This document shows, one piece after another, positions 39,476 through 46,664 of a stretch of DNA of 64,000 nt; within the stretch, counting starts at the first letter, position 1, and each line of letters begins with the position of its first letter. The stretch covers positions 206,615 to 270,614 of the forward strand of contig JADLSH010000161.1 of assembly GCA_016169945.1 (NCBI GenBank). Reading direction: 5' to 3'. Both the position numbers and the translations under genes were made by a program. The notes beneath the pieces were generated by a model. That model was not told where the DNA came from. It was given only the letters and a program-made list of their open reading frames with translations, and made no database searches. Source of the DNA: Trachythela sp. YZ-2020 (taxonomy: Eukaryota > Cnidaria > Anthozoa > Malacalcyonacea > Clavulariidae).

Positions 39476-39685
39476 TGTAACGTGTATACAATATGTAATG
39501 TGAAACCGATGTGGTTTCCGGACAGTGGATGATCTAGACAATGACTTGAGCCGATGACGAGAGAGTGAACGCGCACCTCAGAGCGAGAGGGTCGCACATG
39601 AAAGGCTGTAGCCTCTGTAATATAACTGGGAAATAAAGAGTTTAAAACCGAGTTCGTGAAGTCTATTGAGTATCGGCACGCTACA
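39476..39685 (+). repeat. 5' LTR of gypsy element
   Basis: A 210-bp repeat starting TGTAAC and ending GCTACA, with the canonical TG...CA ends and a 4-bp inverted terminus TGTA/TACA. It matches 44586-44795 at an offset of 5,110 bp with no difference seen by eye. It contains a polyadenylation signal AATAAA at 39632-39637. No convincing TATA box is visible, as is common for short gypsy LTRs. Confidence 0.95.
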
Positions 39686-39705
39686 ATTGGTGGCAGCGGT
39701 AAAAC
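39686..39705 (+). promoter_or_regulatory. Probable primer-binding site
   Basis: Directly after the 5' LTR the sequence reads ATTGGTGGCAGCGGT. The TGG at 39688-39690 is what is expected to pair with the CCA end of a primer tRNA, and its position is standard for an LTR retrotransposon. I cannot say which tRNA it matches without a tRNA set. Confidence 0.65.
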
Positions 39706-39718
39706 AAAAAACGAAATC

Positions 39719-40579
39719 ATGTCAACGAGCATTCTGCCAACAAAATTCGACGGAGACGACGTTGTCGCCTGGCTAAGAGAGTTTGATGCATGTGCTGTAG
39801 CCAATGGTTGGAAAGACGACGACAAGATCAAGAAATTGCCTGCGTTTCTCCGTGGCCGCGCGTCTAGTCATTTCTACGCCATTCCTGCCGAGGAGAGCCA
39901 CATACGACGCCGCGACGAAGCGCTTGAAACAAGCCCTGTGCCCACCAGTCGAGAGGAAAATTATTATGCCAAGTTTGAGGCCCGAATGCTTCGGAGCGGT
40001 GAAGACCCATCAGTTTTCAAGTGGGAGCTGGAACAACTTCTGGAAAAAGCCGACCCAACGCTCGGTGACGAAGCCACATCTGCACTTTTGTCGCGCCAAT
40101 TTATGCGTGGTCTACCCAAACCAATGAGAGGAAGCTTTTGGCTCATAACCCCACCAAACGTGAACGAAATGCTAGGCTTTGTTCAGCGTTATCGTGCGAT
40201 TGAAGAACACGACTCATCCTTTACAACCAACGCCAGCTCCGCAACACCCAAACCGAACGCCGACATGGACCAACTCGTGGGTCTCATGAACGAACTTGCC
40301 ACTCGACAGAAGGCGCTCGAAGATCAGATGGCCACTTCAGAACAGTTCTATGCCGCCGCAGTTAACCAACCTATAAATCGACAGCGATCGAAAGCTACAT
40401 GTTTTCAATGTGGAAAACCAGGTCACCTTGCTCGTGATTGCCGCAGTCCACGCCAACGTCAAAACCATTCCAATGTACGGTGCTATGAATGTCAAAGATA
40501 TGGACATTTTGCTCGCGATTGTGGAAACTATGCACCTTTAAACTTCCAAGGGGCGTCTCGAGGAACTACAGGCCGGTAG
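39719..40579 (+). CDS. gag: Gag polyprotein (capsid and nucleocapsid)
   Basis: Structural polyprotein of the retrotransposon, 286 codons. The start is the ATG at 39719. An earlier in-frame ATG at 39656 lies inside the LTR and upstream of the primer-binding site, so it is less likely. The N-terminal two thirds look like a retrotransposon capsid domain (KFDGDDVVAWLREFDACA near the start, FLRGRASSHFYAIPAEE following). The C-terminus is nucleocapsid, with two CCHC zinc knuckles: CFQCGKPGHLARDC at residues 228-241 and CYECQRYGHFARDC at 255-268. Both are C-x2-C-x4-H-x4-C, used in RNA binding and packaging. The frame is intact from start to stop, unlike pol. Pol lies in the -1 frame and is reached through a slippery site just before the stop. 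Confidence 0.93.
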   Translation: MSTSILPTKFDGDDVVAWLREFDACAVANGWKDDDKIKKLPAFLRGRASSHFYAIPAEESHIRRRDEALETSPVPTSREENYYAKFEARMLRSGEDPSVFKWELEQLLEKADPTLGDEATSALLSRQFMRGLPKPMRGSFWLITPPNVNEMLGFVQRYRAIEEHDSSFTTNASSATPKPNADMDQLVGLMNELATRQKALEDQMATSEQFYAAAVNQPINRQRSKATCFQCGKPGHLARDCRSPRQRQNHSNVRCYECQRYGHFARDCGNYAPLNFQGASRGTTGR

Positions 40580-40587
40580 ACAGCCCC
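40537..40587 (+). promoter_or_regulatory. Programmed -1 ribosomal frameshift signal between gag and pol
   Basis: The heptamer TTTAAAC at 40537-40543 is in the exact phase needed: gag reads T_TTA_AAC (Leu-Asn), and slippage gives TTT AAA (Phe-Lys), which opens directly into the protease frame. After a 6-nt spacer, GGGGCGTCT (40550-40558) can pair with AGAC (40578-40581) and GCCCC (40583-40587), with one bulged A. This 9-bp stem spans the gag stop codon at 40577-40579. Slippery heptamer, short spacer and stem are the known parts of retroviral and retrotransposon -1 sites. Whether it forms a pseudoknot is not tested. Confidence 0.85.
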
Positions 40588-41007
40588 GAAACAAGTAAGC
40601 ACTGTGACTCTCTTAATGCTAATAGTACTAATGTTTGTAATGAGAGCTTGCCTGCACACCCATTCGTAACATGTTTCATTGACGGTGTACCGGTCAATGC
40701 TCTTCTAGATACTGGATCAATGAAGTCTTTTATTAATGATAACATTCATAATATTCTCGATTTTGACTGTATTCTATTAGATAAATCGCAATCACAGCGT
40801 TGCACTTCAATTACAGGTGGGGAATTAGATATTCAAGGCAACATTGTGACAAGTGTCACTTTTCCTCATTCTCAACGTAAATATAATAGTTGTTTTCTTG
40901 TAAGTAGTAATATACCCTACGATTGTGTTTTGGGATGGGACTTTATTACGCAGCACAAATTAGGTATTCAAGGGATTTTCGGGGAGGTCGAAGTAGTTTT
41001 CAGTTAG
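40544..41007 (+). pseudogene. Pol segment: aspartic protease
   Basis: The frame is entered through the -1 site and runs to a TAG at 41005-41007. It shows the retroviral-type protease active site LLDTGS (the DTG aspartate codon is at 40708) and, about 70 residues later, VLGWDFI, matching the conserved hydrophobic-Gly stretch near the C-terminus of these proteases. The enzyme would act as a dimer to cleave Gag-Pol. The stop looks premature: homologous sequence continues in the next frame (LVGPYGKFPL) from about 41004, consistent with one missing base. Confidence 0.85.
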
Positions 41008-41619
41008 TGGGGCCCTATGGGAAATTCCCATTACATGCGGAGCATCCAACAATGAAGGTACAGTCGAGCGGAGTTGTGATCACAGAGGCAAATCCGCCTG
41101 TTGCTTCCCCCGATGACTCGAGTAAAACCACTGAAACAAGCATACTTCTCTCAGTTGAAAGGTGTTAACAAAGTTATTCTTCCTAAGGGCATTGCAATTC
41201 CGGCTCGATCGGAAATAATAATTGACGGTAAGGTGCTGGTGAAAAACATTTCACAGGTTGGTATGATATCAGGTAGTCAATCAGATAGTGTTAGACATTT
41301 AAAAGGCTTGCATGTAGCTCATTTAGTTGTTACTCCTGTAGGTAAAATAGTGCCAATTCGAATAGCTAACACTACGGACAACGAAATTGAATTACCACAA
41401 GGTTGTAAATTGGCGGAATTTTGTCCTCTAGTCGAGAAAGAGACCGTTGCTAACAACAACGATCCGGTTAACTGTAATGCCGTCAAAGCAGATCACGTGG
41501 CGTCAAAAATTGATTCTAGTCTAGACCCGGGTTTAAGTAATTCTGAAAAACAACAAGTGAAACGAGTGTTAGAAGAGTTTGAGGAACTTTTAGCGGTGAA
41601 ATTAGCAAAACAAACGTAG
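41008..41619 (+). pseudogene. Pol segment: protease-RT linker
   Basis: Coding sequence first runs in one frame (about 41004-41145) and then in another (41101-41619, with VILPKGIAIPARSEIII). This region between protease and RT is poorly conserved in gypsy elements and has no catalytic motif. The second frame ends at a TAG (41617-41619). The sequence expected just before RT (GEISKTNVAQHKIDTG) reads in the next frame from about 41590, so one base is missing around the T run at 41588-41591. Confidence 0.7.
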
Positions 41620-42737
41620 CGCAGCACAAAATTGACACCGGTGACAATTCTCCAATTAGGCAGCGAGCCAGACGAATGCCATACGCATTTCGCGAAGAGT
41701 CAAACAAACAAATTTCGGACATGTTAGATCAAGGAATTATAAGTCCTAGCACCAGCCCATGGGCTAGCCCAATTGTTTTAGTGCGAAAAAAATCAGGTGA
41801 TATTCGCTTTTGCATTGATTACCGGCAACTTAATCAGATTACTCGTCATGACGCACATCCCTTGCCAAGGGTAGACGATTTACTCGACTCGGTGGGAAAC
41901 GCGAAGTATTTTTCCACTTTGGACCTAAAAAGCGGCTATTGGCAAATTCCAGTTCATCCTGACGATCGTGAAAAAACCGCTTTTATCACGCATAGCGGCT
42001 TATACGAGTTCAACCGAATGCCTTTTGGCCTCGCAACTGCGCCCGCAACGTTCCAGCGAGCCATGGAACTAGTTTTAGCTGGTCTTACTTATAGTATATG
42101 TCTTTGCTATTTGGACGACATAATTATATTTAGTAACAGCGTTACCGAACACTGTGATAGGTTAAGAACGGTTTTAACTCGTTTCCAGCAGCAAAATCTG
42201 CGGTTAAATGTGTCAAAATGTACTTTTGCGGCAAAGAAGGTTCACTATTTAGGACATATGATATCCGAAGACGGTATAAGCCCGGTTCCGTCAAAGGTCG
42301 AAGCAATCAAGCAAATTCCGGTGCCAAAGACAGTCAAGGAAGTCCGAAGTTTCCTAGGTTTATCGGGGTATTATCGCCGTTTTATTAAGAATTACGCAGC
42401 CATTTCGGCACCTCTGACTAAATTGACCTCAACAACCAGTACAAAACAGTTTGAATGGAACCAAGATTGTGAAAATGCTTTTACAACGCTTCAGACATGT
42501 CTGTGCAATTCGCCGGTACTAGTCCATCCCAAATTTGACCGAGAATTTATCCTACAAACAGACGCATCGGATATAGGACTAGGTGCGGTATTGTCACAGA
42601 TTGATGACAATGGCGAAGAACGACCCATAGCATATGCGTCTAAAATTTTGTCCGCCCGGGAGCGAAAATACTGCACAACAGAAAAGAAGCATTCGCGATT
42701 GTATTTGGTATCCGCACTTTTCGGACGTACTTATTAG
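41592..42737 (+). pseudogene. Pol segment: reverse transcriptase and start of RNase H
   Basis: The RNA-dependent DNA polymerase domain is complete in this segment: RFCIDYRQLN, LDLKSGYWQI, the MPFGLATAPATFQRAM stretch, and the catalytic YLDD box at 42108-42119, followed by FLGLSGYYRRFI of the connection. The RNase H domain begins with LQTDAS (first catalytic aspartate codon at 42561). The frame is then lost near 42688, just after TTEK, where the second catalytic acid is expected, and ends at a TAG (42735-42737). The next frame continues the domain. The motifs are of typical gypsy type; I do not assign a clade. Confidence 0.9.
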
Positions 42738-43474
42738 GCCGCCCGTTCAAGGTTATAACAGACCATAGTGCCTTAAAATGGCTACATAGTATACGTCTTA
42801 AAGGACGGTTAGAAAGGTGGGTAATGGAGTTACAAGAATTTCAATTTTCAGTCATTCATAAGCCAGGTAAACTCCACAATAATGCCGATGCTCTGTCTCG
42901 TCTTGTAGCACCTATTCCTAGCGAATCTCACATGCATGAAAACACAGTCCAAGAATGCCAAACTGATACCACTGCGACATCGTATTTACAGGACTCTGTC
43001 GAAGATAAACCTAATTGTGCAATAAGCGTTAATCCAACAATTAACTTACGGACTGCGCAACAAGAAGACCCGATTATTTCTCAAATTATCCAACTTAAAA
43101 TTAGCGGCACACCAAAACAGAAGCTTGCGACATGGCGACATGACCGTCACTTAGTAACATTTTGGCATCATTACAAAAAGTTGTTTGTTCGAGATGGGTT
43201 GCTTTATCGGTCACTTAAGACACGAAATACGCATCCCGATCCGGTTGTAGTTGTACCCAAAGCACTAGAAAACGAAATACTTAAGGGTACCCATGATAGC
43301 CCATTTACCGGACACCTAGGCGTCACACGAACACTAGACCGTATTAGGAAACGTTTCTTTTGGCCACATATGCGAAAATCTGTTGAAGATTATATCCGCC
43401 ATTGCGACGTATGCATCAAAGAAAAGCGCCAGCGCCGACGGCAAATAGTGGAACTGCCCCATTGCAAAGTTTAG
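42690..43474 (+). pseudogene. Pol segment: end of RNase H and integrase zinc-binding domain
   Basis: The frame picks up RNase H at TFRTYLLGRPFKVITDHSA (aspartate codon at 42761) and includes the last conserved NADALSRL, so all RNase H catalytic positions are present across two segments. The integrase N-terminal HHCC zinc site follows: His codons at 43292 and 43313, and CDVC with Cys codons at 43403 and 43412. The frame is lost near 43435 and ends at a TAG (43472-43474). Confidence 0.85.
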
Positions 43475-44064
43475 AAGTGAGCACACCATTTACATTTTGG
43501 GCTTTAGACTATATGGGCCCCTTGCCTGAAACTAGTCGTGGCAATCGCCACATATTGGTTTTAATGGACCACTTTACAAAATGGTGTGAAGCGTTTCCCA
43601 CTGCAGATCAAAAAGCGTCCACAGTAGCTAAAATACTTGTCGATAAAGTTTTCAGTCGATTTGGGCCCCCAGTTGTCTTACACTCTGATCAAGGGACGAA
43701 CTTCGAAAGTAATTTAATGCACGAAGTGTGCGATTTAATGGGAATCACCAAGACGCGAACAACGGCGTATCATCCTCAATGCGACGGCCAAGTAGAGCGG
43801 CAAAATAGGACACTGCAAGATATGTTAGCGGCATTTTGTACAAAACACGATAACGATTGGGATTTATGGCTAGACGCAGTAGTTTTCGCCTACAACACGA
43901 GTCGACAAGAGTCATTGCAAACATCTCCATATGAGATAGTTTTTGGTCGTACGCCGAGATTGCCCTTAGAATTAGAGCTAGGCCTCCCACTGAAAGACCC
44001 TAGCACACAATCCGAATACACACAGTCTCTTAGGAAGATATTTAAGGAGGTGAGAGAGAGGTAG
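43430..44064 (+). pseudogene. Pol segment: integrase catalytic core
   Basis: This is the DNA-integrating enzyme of the element. The catalytic triad is visible: Asp in ALDYMGPLP (codon 43507), Asp in LHSDQGTNFES (codon 43687), and Glu in GQVERQNRTL (codon 43795), with 35 residues between the second and third as in the D,D-35-E family. AYNTSRQES and SPYEIVFGRTPRLP follow, both typical of gypsy integrases. The frame breaks in a GA-rich run near 44055 and stops at 44062-44064. Confidence 0.88.
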
Positions 44065-44487
44065 CAAAGGTAAACTTAGAGAGCAAGGGAGAAACAAATG
44101 AAAGGTAATGAAGAGAGAATGCAAAAGTGGCGCCCATTCGGGTCAGGTGAAACAGTTTACTTGCGTAGACCAAAGGATGGAAATTTGGGGCCCAGTGGAG
44201 CGGGCCGTTTGAAGTTGTTTGTCGGTTAGGCGTTGATTATAAAATCAAATCGATCGAAGGTAAGATTACGGTGGTACATCATGATCGATTGAAGCGTGGT
44301 TATGCACCATTAAACTGTGGAGACATTGTCTGCCCTGCGCGAAATTGGGGGCGATCAGGTGGTTTACAATGTTCCCGCAAACAACGTTCAACCTAATTGC
44401 GAAAATGCTCCACATGTCCCTCGGGTTAGGCCTAGGAATCTCAGGCAAGATGTCCATGCGCCTGATCGGTATGGGTTTGCTGCGTAA
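44065..44487 (+). pseudogene. Pol segment: integrase C-terminal tail, frames scrambled
   Basis: Homologous coding sequence continues in four pieces in two alternating frames: QKWRPFGSGETVYLRRPK from about 44107, then GPFEVVCRLGVDYKI from about 44175, and finally VYNVPANNVQPN from about 44352 to DRYGF before tandem stops at 44485-44490. The GETVYLRRPK and HHDRLKR pieces are the usual C-terminal integrase DNA-binding region. Four frame changes lie within 300 bp, one of them in a G run (44347-44351). Confidence 0.75.
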
Positions 44488-44575
44488 TAATACTCCCAGA
44501 ACAAACTCTGTTGTAGTAATTTATATAATTCATAATTCTGTAAATGTACAATTCTTGTGGGCAAGAATTTTATGT

Positions 44576-44585
44576 AGGGAGATGG
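44576..44585 (+). promoter_or_regulatory. Polypurine tract
   Basis: AGGGAGATGG immediately precedes the 3' LTR. It is purine apart from one T and sits where the plus-strand primer is expected. Confidence 0.7.
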
Positions 44586-44795
44586 TGTAACGTGTATACA
44601 ATATGTAATGTGAAACCGATGTGGTTTCCGGACAGTGGATGATCTAGACAATGACTTGAGCCGATGACGAGAGAGTGAACGCGCACCTCAGAGCGAGAGG
44701 GTCGCACATGAAAGGCTGTAGCCTCTGTAATATAACTGGGAAATAAAGAGTTTAAAACCGAGTTCGTGAAGTCTATTGAGTATCGGCACGCTACA
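44586..44795 (+). repeat. 3' LTR of gypsy element
   Basis: Matches the 5' LTR over 210 bp with no difference seen by eye. AATAAA lies at 44742-44747 and would direct polyadenylation of the element's RNA. Confidence 0.95.
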
Positions 44796-44801
44796 ACTAA
44801 T
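44796..44801. repeat. Target-site duplication, right of gypsy element
   Basis: ACTAAT, matching 39470-39475. The empty site would have read GTG-ACTAAT-GACAC. Confidence 0.85.
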
Positions 44802-44805
44802 GACA

Positions 44806-45690
44806 CTCGTAGCAATATACCAGACAAGAGCTATTATAGTGGTCATATTAATGGTTTTAAAATTCGAGGTTTGATAGGTAGAGCCTTGTAGCACCATACA
44901 CCAGACAAGAGTAGATTCATGTATCGGATCATATTAGTAGGTATGAAAATTGAGATAGGTAGCACAGTACACAAAGCACGAGGCTCATACCAGACAAGAT
45001 TAGTATATTCATGTATATAGGATCATATTAAAAGCTATAAATTCAAGATGCGATAGATAGCATAAAACGCTAGAACACGAGACTCATAAGCACTAGACCA
45101 GATAAGAGTATATTCATGTATAGAATCATATTAAAGGTTATAAATTCAGGTTGAGATAATTAGCATAGAAAACGCAGAAACGCTAAACAGGGACCCATAG
45201 CACTAGACCTGACAACTAGTACATTCATGCATGTATAGGATCATATTAAAGCTAGAAATTTGAGTTGCGATAAGTAGCATAGTACAGTACGTCAAACACG
45301 AGACTCGTAGCACTATACCAGACAAGAGTATATATATAGTCAGGTATAGGATCCTATTGAAAGCTAGTCAAGCTAGAGTTGAGATAAATAGCGTAATACA
45401 CTATAAAACATACTAAATATAACCCAAAAGCTCAAGCTAGAAATTCGAGTTTAGATAAGTAGCATAATGCACTAAACATACTAAACATGAGATTCATAGC
45501 ACTATATAGGCTATACCAGACAAGAGTATAATTGTATTCAGGTATATAGGATCATATTAAAGCTAGAAATTCGAGTTGAGAGAAGTAGAACACGCTAAAC
45601 CAGACAAGAGTATGTTACTATATTCATGCAGAGGATCACATTAAAACATTTAGTCTAGTCTAGATAAATAGCATACTGTAACACGTTAAA
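44806..45690. repeat. Degenerate minisatellite, about nine units of 81-110 bp
   Basis: A diverged tandem repeat built around CCAGACAAGAGTATATTCA, GGATCATATTAAAGCTAGAA, ATTCGAGTTGAGATAAGTAG and a CACGAGACTCATAGCACTA tail. The CCAGACAAG-like core lies at 44820, 44901, 44990, 45098, 45208, 45318, 45516 and 45600; the 198-bp gap holds one unit whose core is degraded. It is unrelated to the 441-bp satellite. Units are far more diverged from each other than the surrounding duplications, so this array is old. The gypsy element landed at its left edge. Confidence 0.8.
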
Positions 45691-46221
45691 AGTACACCTA
45701 TAGTTATAACAATAAGAAACGAACTCACTCGGTTTTGGGGTCCCAGAAATAAGATTAGGAGCGACAGCGATTTCCCAGGTTCAGAACAGAGGGAGCTTGT
45801 ACGTCTGAGGGCAAAACAATCTCGTGCCGAGATGAAGAACTACGCGGTCGCCTGCCGTTCTTGAGTAGGTAAAACATATTGTTCCTGACTGGGCAATTTG
45901 TCCCGGGCCTGGTGGTTACATCGCAATGCAAGCCGTCCTCTTCAAATTGTGTGATTTCCATATGGAAGTCTGAATATGAATGGTACGCCAGCCGTTCTTG
46001 TGCAGGGAATAAACCTATATTGTTCACAACTTCACAATTTGTCTCTGATATTGGTGGTTGTACCGCAGCGAACCGATCCTCTTCAACTTGTGTAACATTG
46101 CGCAAATTCCACATGGTCTTCCTGAGGTTCGAACCAAGATTTGTTATTCTTTCCATCCAGAAGCCGTATAGCCTCTGCTCTCAACGTAATCTTTACATGT
46201 TTTTGTTTTTTTCGGGTTTTT
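45691..46221. other. Unassigned DNA with a two-copy repeat of about 140 bp and a 133-codon minus frame
   Basis: Two diverged copies of one sequence lie at about 45851-45987 and 45988-46125. Shared anchors are CCGTTCTTG (45855, 45992), ATATTGTTC (45876, 46017), GGTGGTT and CCTCTTCAA (45937, 46078). On the minus strand an open frame of 133 codons (45755-46156) spans both copies, and its protein shows the duplication (QVEEDRF with ETNCEVVNN, and QFEEDGL with GTNCPVRNN). The opposite strand is also open for 121 codons (45879-46244). I recognise no family; it could be a coding remnant or chance. The right edge is T-rich. Confidence 0.5.
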
Positions 46222-46664
46222 TATTTTTGTGGTACAAGGTTTGATAGCTTGAAACAAACTTTGAAAAATTTCACCAGCACTGTTTACACACTGAAGGAAA
46301 TCTTGCGAATGAGCAGCGGACGCATAAACTGTACCCAAATGCCTTTAGTACAAAGAGCGCCTTTGTATGCATGATGGTGACAGCTATCTTTGGGAGAACT
46401 CTTCGATTGGTTAGATCCAAGTTTGCATCAGTTGTTCACATGCTAAGTTTCCAAAGTTCAAGTTCTTATCATATTTTATATTTATTAACAGGACACGAGA
46501 ATAAACGCCTTGTTCTATCAAGGTACTTGAGCTTTCCCTAAGCTATAATTGTTAGCGCATGCACTAATTGTGCTGACAGACTGGCAAGGCCTTAGGGCAA
46601 ATGTAATCTTCTTGAACATATTACTTCATTAACCGCAATTTTTAGCTTTGCATAAATTGAATAT
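46222..46664. repeat. 443-bp right module, copy 2
   Basis: Second copy of 37191-37633, collinear throughout, with the inverted-repeat arm at 46615-46632 and the same 32-bp tail. It stops exactly where the satellite resumes at CTAAAG, which fixes the right boundary of the insert. Confidence 0.92.
46615..46632 (-). repeat. Inverted repeat arm near right end of long copy
   Basis: AACATATTACTTCATTAA, the inverted partner of the left arm at 37634-37653. It ends in TTAA and is followed by the 32-bp tail and then satellite. Confidence 0.75.

Larger units (their letters stand above)
40538..44487 (+). pseudogene. pol: Pol polyprotein, multiply frameshifted
   Basis: Complete gypsy-type pol by domain content: protease, reverse transcriptase, RNase H, integrase and a C-terminal tail ending in a DRYG-type motif before the stop at 44485-44487. 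The reading frame changes near 41004, 41145, 41588, 42688, 43435, 44055, 44100, 44175 and 44347. Six changes fit single-base losses; three fit a gain or a two-base loss. Several sit in runs (T run at 41588-41591, GA run at 44051-44061, G run at 44347-44351). All catalytic motifs remain recognisable in the separate segments. With identical LTRs, this pattern suggests either sequence error or a defective copy mobilised in trans. As written it cannot be translated as one protein. Confidence 0.9.
39476..44795 (+). mobile_element. Ty3/gypsy LTR retrotransposon, 5,320 bp
   Basis: Full-length element with 210-bp LTRs, a primer-binding-like site, gag, pol in the order protease-RT-RNase H-integrase, and a purine-rich tract before the 3' LTR. 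This domain order defines the Ty3/gypsy (Metaviridae) group. The LTRs look identical over 210 bp and the target duplication is preserved, so the insertion is recent. Only about 90 bp separate the pol stop (44485-44487) from the polypurine tract, so there is no env gene. Gag is open, but pol is interrupted by about nine frame changes. It lies nested in the long copy of the unknown element. Confidence 0.96.
36489..46664. mobile_element. 10.2-kb composite insert: tandem pair of an unknown element
   Basis: All non-satellite DNA of the window lies here. Its right end (...TTGAATAT) and left end (TTAATGAAG...) are found joined to each other inside the insert at 37633/37634. It therefore reads as two head-to-tail copies of one unit, 1,145 bp and 9,031 bp long. 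The satellite on both sides is in register, with no target duplication and no loss. A 4-bp duplication with one mismatch (TTAA at 36489, CTAA at 46665) is a possible alternative reading. No transposase, Rep/helicase or tyrosine recombinase can be recognised. Candidate explanations are integration of a circular dimer, a tandem transposition event, or an unequal exchange; the family is unknown to me. Confidence 0.75.
37634..46664. mobile_element. Long copy of the unknown tandem element (9,031 bp)
   Basis: It begins with left module copy 2 (37634-38198) and ends with right module copy 2 (46222-46664). Between them lie about 1.3 kb of unassigned DNA, a nested gypsy-type retrotransposon of 5.3 kb, a degenerate minisatellite and a further 0.5 kb. 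Without the retrotransposon the unit would be about 3.7 kb. That is large enough for an autonomous element, but I find no intact transposase frame, so it may be non-autonomous too. Confidence 0.65.

Noticed and set aside
39229..39831. 200-codon minus-strand frame
   Set aside because: It runs antisense through the 5' LTR, primer-binding site and start of gag; part of it repeats on the 3' LTR (44570-44827). It is a shadow of the retrotransposon.
43745..43990. Minus-strand frame inside integrase (and similar ones at 39964-40146, 41516-41722, 42491-42676, 44266-44457)
   Set aside because: Antisense shadows of conserved pol or gag coding sequence.
44488..44585. An env gene in the gypsy element
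   Set aside because: Only about 90 bp lie between the pol stop and the polypurine tract, so there is no room for one.
46126..46135. tRNA gene suggested by GGTTCGAACC
   Set aside because: The B-box-like palindrome stands alone: no A box, no acceptor or anticodon stem around it.
36489..46664. Helitron
   Set aside because: Tandem copies and absence of target duplication fit, but the ends lack TC and CTRR, there is no terminal hairpin of the usual kind, insertion is not between A and T, and no Rep/helicase is seen.
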